A stretch of DNA of 64,000 bases, from contig CAXAMN010023729.1 in the NCBI GenBank assembly GCA_963970005.1, positions 292,295 to 356,294 on the forward strand, in the 5' to 3' direction. Positions 46,101 to 56,100 of this stretch are shown here, piece by piece. How positions within the stretch are numbered: the first letter of the stretch is position 1; every line of letters begins with the position of its first letter. The notes beneath the pieces were generated by a model, which was not told where the DNA came from, ran no database searches, and was given only the letters and a program-made list of their open reading frames with translations. The translations under genes were made by a program, and so were the position numbers. The stretch comes from Durusdinium trenchii (Eukaryota > Sar > Dinophyceae > Suessiales > Symbiodiniaceae).

Positions 46101-47401
46101 AATCTTCGCCGCGGGCTGGTCAGGCATTTGATTTTGCTGGGCGGGCATGTCGTGGGAAAGCTTTCCTCCCATGCACAGCTTTCATCAGGAGTTATGTCAA
46201 GAGGTTCTTCTAAATCGATCAGAATTGTGGATTGATCGATCAAAGATTTTATGTGTCTAGGCATCTCGACCCTCCTCGCGCCCCAGGGCTGGCCAGGCCG
46301 GACGTTTTTATTTTCTTGGAACCAAAAGGCGGTCGAAAAATGAGCAAGTCGCCATTCATGTGAATCTGAAGGTGTCTTCAACAGCGCCATGCAGGGCTCG
46401 TCAGGCCGCCGTGGACCAGTTCCGATGTTGTCCTCTCTGTGCTCGGCTTGATTTTTCGGCTTTGCTGGTCAAGGGGCTATTGATCAGAGGCTACAGAGAA
46501 GAGATAAGAAGGCATTTTTGATCTGGCAGGGGTCCCCAAGATCTTCACCATCCAGGGCCAGTCAGGCGATCGGACTGCGCAGTCAGGGTCAGTTAGACCA
46601 GAGGTTGATGCTTCGGAGTTGGTTGGCATATGTCGGCATCGAGTCAGACATGTTTCAACTTTGTTTTGACTCTTCATGCAGAATCCATGAAAATCCCGAA
46701 TCCCAGCTTTGGCCCCTGCAGAATGGGCCCCACCGCCTTGGTACAAACGCAGGCATCTCCAAGCTCTTCACGATCTAGCCAGGCCGTGCTGTTTTTTTGA
46801 TGTCAGTGTCTCCCACAATGCAGGTTGTGCCGGACGTTTCACGTGTTTTCACCTCCCCACTGCAGAGGTCGCCGTGTCCTTTGCGAGGTATAGTTGGGCG
46901 CCCAGAGCCGTCGGGTTGATTGGTTGATTGGTCATGGACGGTCGTCACATTTTGCTTGCTGTGCTGTGTTCCTGTGTTCAGGAATGGGTTGTTTGGTTGT
47001 ACCGAGCTTTCCTTGACCCGTCACAGCAGTTATCTCATCCCATCCACATTGGCATGTGGGCTCATTTGCAGGGTAGTTTGCGCTGCCATGTGGAGCTTAG
47101 AATATTTAGTTGATTTCCCGAATCAACTTGCTTTGCTTTTCCAGCTCTATCGATCTCTTTCTCTAAGAGCAAGAGTGGGCATAGTCTCGCATGCCCCAGC
47201 AAGCGGATAGCCTTGAACCTGTTTGGGACATAGTTTCGCTACTATCTGGCTTGTTTTCCGCGTGTTGCTTGGGATGCTTCTTGACCCTTGGACACCTGTT
47301 TGCAGCAACTCTTGGCCCCTGCTTTGGCCCGGGGTCCCAAGGGTTCCCCATTGAAGAATGGCATCCGACCCGCTCGAAGTCCGATCCGACCGTTCGGATG
47401 A
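43123..47401 (+). CDS. Microexon array encoding a Ser/Pro/Arg-rich repeat protein
   Basis: Fifteen short segments share ends of the form AG|G...AG|GC: 43123-43179, 43959-44000, 44235-44273, 44450-44485, 44700-44720, 44796-44816, 45411-45443, 45545-45577, 45756-45782, 45937-45972, 46094-46123, 46261-46296, 46372-46404, 46530-46565 and 46753-46782. All are multiples of three (21-57 nt, most often 36), and all are open in phase 0. They encode related peptides such as GSPRSSPSRASQ, ASRPSSRPRAGQ, VLRTTSPLRRAGE and ASPRSGK. Fourteen donors are GC and one is GA. A possible terminal exon, 47306-47401, reads GPKGSPLKNGIRPARSPIRP and stops with TGA. Another possible exon is 46824-46865. The product would be disordered and basic, like SR-type proteins, but no known domain is seen. 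Alternative: the segments are a dispersed non-coding repeat. In another phase three copies have stops, so phase 0 is favoured. Confidence 0.5.
45118..45345 (+). repeat. CTACTAG tandem repeat, main array (36-39-bp units)
   Basis: About six units of GAGCTACTAGTTTCTTG plus TTACTAGAAGTAATGCCAG, some with the inserted palindrome CTACTAGTAG. The array contains the assembly gap. It lies in the long interval between two microexons. Confidence 0.9.
45238..45247. other. Assembly gap (10 N)
   Basis: Ten undetermined bases flanked on both sides by the same tandem repeat, so the true array length is unknown. Confidence 0.99.
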
Positions 47402-47549
47402 AGGCATGGCAGTTGCTGGCGGATTCTTGAACTTGGGGGTATAGTCAAACATTTGAGCTACAACGTCAAGAATGAGTACCTTAGTTTGTTCACAATGTCA
47501 CCCACAAGGTTATCTCCAGGTGAGAACTCTTGCTTCCCAAGTGTCTACA

Positions 47550-50290
47550 ATGAGTACAAGTCTCCCTCCATTTCTCTGCGAACGCCTTGCTTATGCTCCG
47601 CAGGCCACGCTCGTCCGTACGCGTGGCCGAGGTACCAACCTTCTTGATGCCGCAGAGAAGGGGCTCTTGGGCGACGTGCGGCATTTCCTACGCCTGGATC
47701 CCACAGCGGTGAGGAGCAGCTACTTGTCAGGCCGCCGGAAGGGTCAGTTGGATGGTGTTTCTTTTCGGGCAACAAGATGTTTGGGAGTGATTTTGGTAGA
47801 TTTGGCCTTAGTTGTTTGAACAATGTTATGCAATGCTTGTGTTTGCCCTGGTGCTGGAGGCACTTTGTGGTGTATTACTGTATGTATGTACATCATCATA
47901 GAAACATGGTGAATTGTTGCTTTTGTGTGCTGGAATTATGTCAGATTGCACTTTTTCAAGTATGTTTGGAGTCCATGCACAGTGGAGGAAAACACGAAAA
48001 CATGCACAGTCCATGATCATGAGGTTCCTCAAACAGTAGCTGCAGGAGGTACCTAAAGGCACATCATGAGGTTCGCATCAAAGGAGGCCATGAACAATGA
48101 CCTGCCAGGACCTTTTAAGTGACCTTTGTTTGAAATCTGTTTGTACATCAATGACCCGTCATACGGGCCGACCAGTCCTGGAACCTCACGCAGGACCTGG
48201 GTCCAGGGGTCGATCGAGGCGTTCATTGACCAGCCACCAGCGGGGCCAGGCCAAACCGCCCTCCATGGGGCAGCTTCCAAGGGTCATGTGGATGTGGTCC
48301 GGGAGCTGCTGAGACGTCGAGCGCTCCTCGACAGTGCCACAGAGCTTGGCCAGGGCCCTGGATGAAACACCTTATAGTGTTTTTGGAAGGGGGCGATTTA
48401 TATGGCCTATGTACTGAAACTAGCTTTGAGGATGTTGGGGACACTTCAAACACTCCAAGTTCGCAGCTACTCGCAGCCCCTATGCGTGCGCCCATGCTGC
48501 CCAGGCCACACACCATTGCACCTGGCGGCTAGGGCTGGGCATGTGGACGTGGTGAATGCCCTCCGACATGCCAAAGCCCAGGTGCAGATGGCGGGTCAGG
48601 GCTGCCAGGGCCTTGGCTCCGGGGTTTTGAGTGGTGAATTGAAACGTAACTCAACCCCATCCAAACCATTTTAGCAATGAAGTCTATAATATTAAGCCAC
48701 CAAAGGGGATCAACCAAACTCAAGGTGTTTGTCGGCGCTGCTATTTTGTCTCCCATCATGTCTCATAAGTTTGATAATACATGTCGTAATGTAATCGTTC
48801 TTCCTTCCACGGCTTACCCCTAGCAAGCCATACCCCACTTGCCGGTGCAAACACCACGCGCTTAGGCTGGACGGCGCTGCACCTGGCAGCCGCCGCAGGC
48901 CACTCCGATGTGATCCACGCCCTGCTGGTGGTCGCCAAAGCCCGTGCCAACTCCGTTAACGAGGATGGTCGGTGTCTCAAAACGATGGTCTAAAGTCCCA
49001 GTTTTTGTTTGCTTGCGCTTTCTAGAAGTGTGACCCATGATGGTGCCCATTTTGGCGAATTAAGTGTTTCTCTTTCAAGAGCAGATGTGTGACCCTGAAG
49101 AAATTCAATGAAATTCATGTTTGCTTTGCAAGATGCCCAGGCCAGACGCCACTGCACCTGGCTGCTGCTGGGGGCCATGCTGGGGCAGTCAAAGAACTGC
49201 TCCGCACCGCTGGATTCCTTCGCAAAGCTGTGGATCATGAAGGCTGAGATTTCTGTCGCTGCATGGCCGGGTGATGGGGGTAGAGATCTGAAGACTTTCG
49301 ACCTCCGGGCGACTGATGTGGAGGTGAGGCAAATGCAAGACCGACCGTTTGCGAAACCTCGTAGCGTAACCCGATTCGTGAACGACGTGGTCAAAAGCGA
49401 AGTCTCGGGTCTCGGGGTTTGGATCGCAGCGAAGTGTGCAGATCAATCACGGCTGATGAACATCCCAACGGATGCAGTGTGGGATTCATGATGCAACTAT
49501 CATCAACTGATATCAACTGTATATACTCAATTTGTGCCCTCATTTTGTTTGGTGGGGAAAGCGCGGAAAGTGTTTTGCCATACCATGTTTTTAGGTAGCT
49601 CCCAATTGTTGATCAAAGTCAAGCATGTGTTGTCATCAGTCATCAGCTTCATAATATATATAACGTCTACTATAACGTCTAAAGAACATGAAACCATTAT
49701 GATAGTTTGGTATTTTTGTTGTCCAGGGCCACCAAAGCATAGTGGCAGAGCCAGTCCACCAATCAAGGCCAGTGTGTTGTGGTAATATTGGCAGATGTTG
49801 GAGCTCAGACCGATGTCCTTGCAGTAAAATGGAGATGCTGATCAGGTCACCAATTGCTTTAGCACTTGCGTTGGGTCACCATCCCACAATATACGGAAAA
49901 CTGGTTTGCTGCATGAATACAAGCTCGTCTCTGTATCACATTGTCCACAGTCGACCATTAGTGAAGTGTTCCACAGAAAACCAGGCACACAAGAATGGTC
50001 TAAGACATTCCAAAACGGTATGCTGAACCAAAAATAAGAGCATGAGTCTGAGTATCTATAGGTATACATATGACCACTGACTATATATGGTCCGGGAATT
50101 GCAGGACGATCTAGTCAGGGGATTTCTCAAGTCAACTGTTATGTGTTCATCACACCTTCCACTGTCAGGCCGGTCGGCGCGGTTCTTGGCCGTCGCGAAG
50201 GGCCATGCGGAAGTCGTCCAGATCCTATCTGAGCACCAAGGCCGCTCAAGTGAGGGTGTGGCCTCTCGTGATGTGGATTTCTGTGGATGA
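47550..50290 (+). CDS. Ankyrin-repeat protein B (6 exons)
   Basis: Exon 1, 47550-47730, starts at ATG (MSTSLPPFLCERLAYAPQ) and contains LLDAAEKGLLGDVRHFLRLD, parallel to the first exon of gene A. The repeat exons are 48250-48348 (TALHGAASKGHVDVVRELL, 99 bp), 48505-48600 (TPLHLAARAGHVDVVNAL, 96 bp), 48866-48967 (TALHLAAAAGHSDVIHALL, 102 bp), 49141-49242 (TPLHLAAAGGHAGAVKELL, 102 bp) and 50169-50290 (FLAVAKGHAEVVQILSEH, then TGA). All join in phase 1 with acceptor AG|GC; donors are GC except GT after 48967. The repeats are closer to the ankyrin consensus than those of gene A, apart from the last. The open stretch 49243-49490 is probably intron. It is a soluble protein with an unknown partner. 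It starts 150 bases after the likely end of the microexon gene. Confidence 0.8.
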
Positions 50291-51008
50291 ATGAAATCCC
50301 ACCATCCCACTTGGCAGGGCTTAACAACTCACATATATCACATCAATATCACATCATAGAATCATATTGAGTCACTTATCATACATAGGTTTGTACCTTT
50401 TTTTGGTGCACTTCCTGATGCAGTAGTGGTGGCAAGTCCTTTATTAATTCATAAACGATCAGCATGTGTTTTTTTTCTGGTTCTCCCCATCCGCATCAGG
50501 ATTTCCCTGTGACTTTGTTTGCAACAAAACAGAACACGTTTGGTTCGGTTCAGCCGTTGGGCTGAAACCCGATCGTTGTTGGAGATGTCAGGCGGTTCCG
50601 AGTTTGTCAATCAAGTTGAAGTAAGAACAGTTGAATAAGCATTGGTGTCGTTTTGAACCGTTTGGCCACATTCATCATATAGTATGGCATCAATTTGCAT
50701 CATATGCTTTCTTGGAAATATCCATGTTGTATCACCATCACCAGCGAGCGGTTTGCTCTTTGAGGTCTACCGGTCTACCTGACTGGCGGTGTTGAGGTCT
50801 ACCGACCTATCCCTTAAATGCTGGACCTGAATCCACCAACAAATTACTTTTTGAACTTGAACCAATTGATGGCTGCTTGAAAACCCAGGGATGCAGTGTG
50901 CCTGCCTTCACTCTAGCTGGAATATGTTGACATCATGACACTAGCCTAGTGTGTTGACATCATGTAACTTGCAAATGTTGGCACTCCTAGACTCCTAGTC
51001 AACATGAA
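50291..51008. other. Intergenic; possible first exon at 50586
   Basis: ATG at 50586 opens MSGGSEFVNQVE and meets a canonical GTAAGA donor at 50622; with twelve codons this is only a hint. GAGGTCTACCG occurs twice between 50761 and 50803. Nothing else is seen. Confidence 0.3.
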
Positions 51009-51116
51009 TACACTCCCTGAAATATGGATGGAAGTGGTTGAAAACCACCGGTTTGTACAAGAAACATGGGCATTCAAGGGGCCATGTCATCCACTTCCGT
51101 GATTTCAGGGAGTGTA
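51009..51116. repeat. Hairpin element family 2, complete copy (108 bp)
   Basis: Perfect 15-bp terminal inverted repeats (TACACTCCCTGAAAT ... ATTTCAGGGAGTGTA) extend imperfectly inward (GGAAGTGG ... CCACTTCC). There is no coding capacity. A partial copy lies at 7439. This is MITE-like, and TA is the likely target. Confidence 0.8.
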
Positions 51117-52535
51117 GAGATGCTTTTGTCGTTCACCGCGCCAGATCAATGCCGGACCTATCGGCAGGCAGGTGCTTCGTAAAAAAGCTGGCTGGAAGAC
51201 ATCCTGCAGTGCCTGAACTCCCCCTAAATCAGGAGGATCCCCGTGGTTTTCCTTATGGCTTTACGGGCGGTGCGAGACTGTCTCCCGCCATTTCTCTGAA
51301 AACAAGATGCAGATTGGATCCTTTGTAGTCGTTCTTCACTGGTAAGTGTTGCAATCTACAATCACCCCAGTCCAGTCATGCTAGTTGCATGCCATGCCCA
51401 TGGAACAACGTACGTGCTTACTGCTTACTTTCTTGCTTTCCCAGCCTTTGCGACTGCTCCTTGCCCCCCAACGTGGACATAGGCTATTCAAGCTTACTTT
51501 CCCCTTTCGTTCCAATTGCTAGAGATGCCCTGAGTTACCATTGGCGTTTGTAAAGAGACCATTTTGGTGGGTAAGTTCCGAAGTAGCCTGATTGCCTTCA
51601 AAAAAGAAACAAAAGCAGTCCTTTACCCTCCGCGAAGTGTATTCGAAGAATCGGACCCATTGGTTTTTGTTGGCGCTGCTTCACTGCTTCGAGGTCCAAA
51701 CAACAGCAGTGGTTTTTAGAGATGACGTTGATCAGTTGTTTGTTTAATTATGTTTGTGTACTTTTGGGGTTTTAGGACGTTTTAGGGTTTAGCTTCTTTG
51801 TTGTTTTGTTCCATCCTCGTACTCATCCTCTATGAGACGACTGAAAATGACAGGATTTGAAATTGTATTGGGTCGAAAGCAAAGCACCACGGTCCACAGT
51901 ATATGTCACATGGGAAGTTCACTCCTCGGTCGTTATGCCCTCACCCGCAGCCATTGGGATCCATCGAGGCATTCAGGCGAAGATCCACATGACAGCATCA
52001 GCCACCGAAGATTACACGGACGGATCCGATCGCGGATCACCCCATTCCTTTCACAATGATCGATTAGCATGAATTCCTTTGCATTATTTTTTTTGGTTTT
52101 TCTCTCTTCGCACAGGGTTTTCATGTTCACACATGAGACCGCCTCTTCGTTGAGACGAATCCACCTCTTTAGACCACGGATGAGACGACTTCGGCGACGG
52201 CGCAACCCAGCGGTATACCCCCCCCCCGTCCTTTTGTTTCGTCGTCGGTTATACCCGGTGTGTTTTTGTTTGAACGCACGATCCAGAGTCCCAGGAACCA
52301 GGAGTATGGCAAATTGGTTGTACAAGAAGTTGCTCCAATTCACAGCTGTTTTGTGTTATTGTTTGTCCAGCAGTATAGTAATTAGGATATAAGTGGCACG
52401 TCCCCCCCATGTACAAAAAGAATCAAACAGATATGTAGTATAGTGGTTCATCAACCTGAACATACCTGAACTATATGACTTGGGCATGATTTGCTAGTCC
52501 TCCTATCCAAACGAACGGAGGACTAGTGACGAACG
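51117..52535. other. No supported gene
   Basis: Weak open frames only (51117-51328 on +, 52069-52392 on +). A telomere-like stretch TTTTAGGGTTTAG lies at 51780-51792 and a C run at 52219-52227. Confidence 0.4.
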
Positions 52536-52967
52536 GTGTTTACTCCAAAAGCGCCAGTGCTGTGGCTCCCAATGCGCCACAATACTTGTCTCAGCACGCA
52601 TGAAGCGGTCGCACTGCATGAAACGGTGCCTTGGAGAAGCCGGCCGCCACGGTGGAGAGATAGACATACCCAGACACGTATAGGGGGAAGGTCAATTTCA
52701 TGGGATTTGAGACATGAATTGACTACAACTGGAAGAGAGGCTCATCAGCCCCCAAAAAACATGTTGACTCCCATTCCTCCACTGTTCGATCCTGAGGGAG
52801 GACGGGAGGACTCCTCCTTGAAATTGGATGTGCAAAAACCAGGCAAAAACCACTTCGACCTGGATCTTCCAACCATGCAAGAATGTCTAATTCCTGAGCC
52901 AGGGTACAGTTCCCGGGGTGAGTGCTTGAGCCTTTTAATCAGATACAGAAGGAGTATAGGAGTATAG
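52536..52967 (+). other. 143-codon ORF, unidentified
   Basis: A continuous + frame from ATG 52536 (MFTPKAPVLWLPMRHNT) through LTPIPPLFDPEGGREDSS and FDLDLPTMQECLIPEPGYSS to TAG. The second half has protein-like composition. No domain or splice signal is seen. It may be an upstream exon of the TIR-like gene or a chance ORF. Confidence 0.3.
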
Positions 52968-53112
52968 GAACTTTCGAAAGGTCCTCGTCGGAAGTGGAAC
53001 CCGGTCTCCACCACTTGCGGAGAGAAAGATCCAAAAAGAGTTCCTCGTTGGATGCTTTTGTTCGAAAAAACAAAAAAAACAGTGTAGACATATGTAGTGT
53101 CCCTTGTTTTCT

Positions 53113-53151
<39 letters not shown>
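53113..53151 (+). repeat. (TAG)13 microsatellite
   Basis: Thirteen uninterrupted TAG units just before the first candidate exon of the TIR-like gene. Confidence 0.98.
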
Positions 53152-53153
<2 letters not shown>

Positions 53154-53175
53154 CATTTTGATATGTCCAATATAA

Positions 53176-56100
53176 ATGTCCAGCAAGATCCGGGCTCGGC
53201 TCGAAACCAATGGCACGTGGAACTCTCTCCCCCGCTTCACCGAGGTGTCGCCCGCCCGCTGGTGCGTGACACGGGGCGACGTGCGGCAGCTGCAGCGCGA
53301 GATCCACGCGGCCATCGCCCGGGGCCGCGCGGCACGCACCCGGCACGCTGACAACGGGCAAAACGAAAAATCACCGGAGAGGTCCCGGACGCCGCAGGCT
53401 TCGGCAGATGTTCAGTGATGTTCAGTGATCGATTTCTATGAGCTGTTTGGGGCTGTTGTGATGTGGTCATGTCACAGGGTACTTTGCAGGGTCCAGGAAT
53501 GTTAAAAGCTGCAGGGCCAGCTTTCAGCCTGTCCCACACTCCGGGTGAGGGAGAATGGGGTGCTGAGGTTAGGGGCCAAGGGAGAGTTCCCCTGACCGTC
53601 GTGACAAGCTGAGGCCATTGCAGGCATCATAGGTTTGTGGCAATGTAACTGTTTGTTTGTTATGTTGCCTTGCAATATGTGTTTGATTTGATTGCTATAG
53701 CACACTTTGTTGGCAGCAGTTATATGTTGTTGCTGTTGTTTTGACTGTTGGAATGGTATCACATTCGGTGATGTATTTGAGCAAGATGTCATTCATGTTT
53801 CACAACAGTATGAGTTTTGTTCCAAATAAGTTCATGTTCGGTCGCACCCAACAAAAAGGCAACGGCCTAAAAGAAGGCCCTAAAAATGGTCATGTTCCAA
53901 GGAGAAGAGTTCTCCAAGTCCTAAAAAGGGCTAAGCCCAGGGTCGGTGAGTCGTTTTCCTCATCGTCCGTAGGCTCGGACTGGAGCGGGGGAGCGAAGCG
54001 AAAGACTAAGAAGAGAAGCAAAAAGAGTCGAAAAAGAGTAAAGTACAACTCAAAGTATTTGGGGTGCATTGTTTGTTTTTGGAATGGTTGGGCCGTATGT
54101 GGTTTTGTAGTTGCGACCTGAATGAGCCGAAACTACGCCCATCCCTAAACAGAAATAGATCCTTCCAAGCTGATCCCCTGCTTGCATTTGTGTTTACATA
54201 GGGTGTGGCCCGTTACTAGCAACATGGGGTAAAGTATTATCACTATCATATCATCACCACCATTATGATCCATTATGATGATCATCATCATCGCCCACTG
54301 TTACTGCTAATGGGATATCGGATAGACCTTGAGGGTGTCCCATTACTTGTACCTGTAACAGTCGGTAGACAAGATCCTATAGAGAAGGGCCTGCAATTCG
54401 GCCCCATCCACTTTCGGGGAATGGGATATACCGTCCAAGCAGTTGGACCAGTCTGTCACCTCAGGAAGCCTCCAGACAGACGGCAGCGAAGGTAGCTCAG
54501 AAAACGGTGAGGAAAGTGGAAACCTCCTGGGAAGGTACTGTCTTCGGGGGGGGACGTTCGCGACCGGCTGCGGGGTTTCAGAAGGAATGGATGTCCCGCG
54601 TTCCGCTTTCCTCAAGTTTGTAGGTCTTGGTATAGGTCCCTTGCCATAGTGCACAGATGGCTTTTGTGCAGAAATTCGGAAGCGGGCCTGTGATTTTCGG
54701 TGGCACCCCAATCCCGACTATTCAAGGCCAGTGACAATTGACACTCACGTTCTTACAGCTTTAGTTTTGCCTTTGTTCCCAATATTTTGTTTTGGAAGGC
54801 TGCTTTCTTTTGAAGATGTTTGAAGTCAATGGTGTGATTGACGACCTGGGGAACGATTTGATCCGTCACTTTGATGTATCTCTCATGTCACCGAGATGAT
54901 GGCAACAGCTCCTGTGCTGGGCGACACGAGTTCGGCCCCAGCATTTACATTGTCAATGAGCAGTACATCAAACCAGTGACTGCCGAAGCCGGGATGTATT
55001 TGCTTTGGTGATGCTGTTTGATTTGTTTTGGTGATATTGAAGTAATTACCAACGTTGTTCCACACATGTCACATTGAAGTGGGTAGGGGTGGAGCTGAGA
55101 CGATTGACTGCTAGACAAATCTATACAAATCTCTTTGCAGATCGCATCCAAGGAAGCCGGAAAGATGAGTTGGGCCTTGATGCGCAATCCCGAGGGCTTA
55201 GATTGTGATTTGTTCGTCAGCCATGCTTGGCAGGACGGTACGAAAGCCATCCATGCACCGTCGACCGTTGACTGTTTAGTTTCCTCCGTTGTCAGCCGGT
55301 GAAAGTTAGCAAAATCGCATCACATGTCAGAGAGTGATTCTACAGATTCTACAAGAAGTGAATCGTTCGCTTGTTGTTACAAAATACTGTAGTTGTTTTT
55401 GACTAAAACATACAAGCAAAAACTTGGTTGTTGTTTGTTGCAAGGGGATGGTCAACTTCCTAATCGATGTGCTTGCCAAAACACACTTAAACAACAGTTT
55501 TCAGAAGTGTTTTCCAAAGCATATGGGTGCTCCAGGAAGGCATCTTTGAATTCCTCTCCAAACTCCGTGGATCATGGCCCTGGCGTGCACAGCACGCATG
55601 GTGTTGCATGCTGGCAAATCCGCAGCATTTGAACATCAGCTCGATGCAACTTGGCAGATAGAAAATTATGTTTGAATGACTTTGAGGGTTCAGGATCTTT
55701 CGCGAAAAGTTGGAGATCTTGCTTTTGTCTTAGACCTTCAAGCAGCTCCAAGAATGGCTTTGAAATGGTGGTAGTGATTGTTTTTTTTGTAGTACAGTAT
55801 ATGTTACATATGTTACATGTTATTTGTTGTTGCATGTCTTGGTTTCGAGCCGTGATTCTGACCGAATTGATGAAGTCAGGAAGTTTTGGGACATCAAAGG
55901 TCAAAAGACTCGTCAGTACAGTTCAGTCATGTTCCACTGAGATACTGGGGGTTTCACAATGCTTATGATTGACCTGTATCACGGGGGTTGGGGGGGGCTG
56001 AGGGGGGGGGGGCTATGGTGCTTAGGGTTTGGCCATCCCCCATGACTGTAAGTAGACTTAGGCCATTCAAGGTCTTGACCCAACACCGTCAGTTTGCAGA

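Noticed and set aside
43959..46782. Reading the microexon array in phase 1 (GISKIFTIQG-like repeats)
   Set aside because: In that phase three of the copies contain stop codons, whereas phase 0 is open in all fifteen.
49047..49056. CCATTTTGGC, part of the dinoflagellate spliced leader
   Set aside because: Only ten bases match and the TCAAG end is altered. It sits in an ankyrin-gene intron, so it is not evidence of a retroposed mRNA.
49255..49490. Coding extension of ankyrin gene B
   Set aside because: The open frame follows a GC donor that fits the repeat spacing, lacks ankyrin features and ends in a stop, so it is more likely intron.
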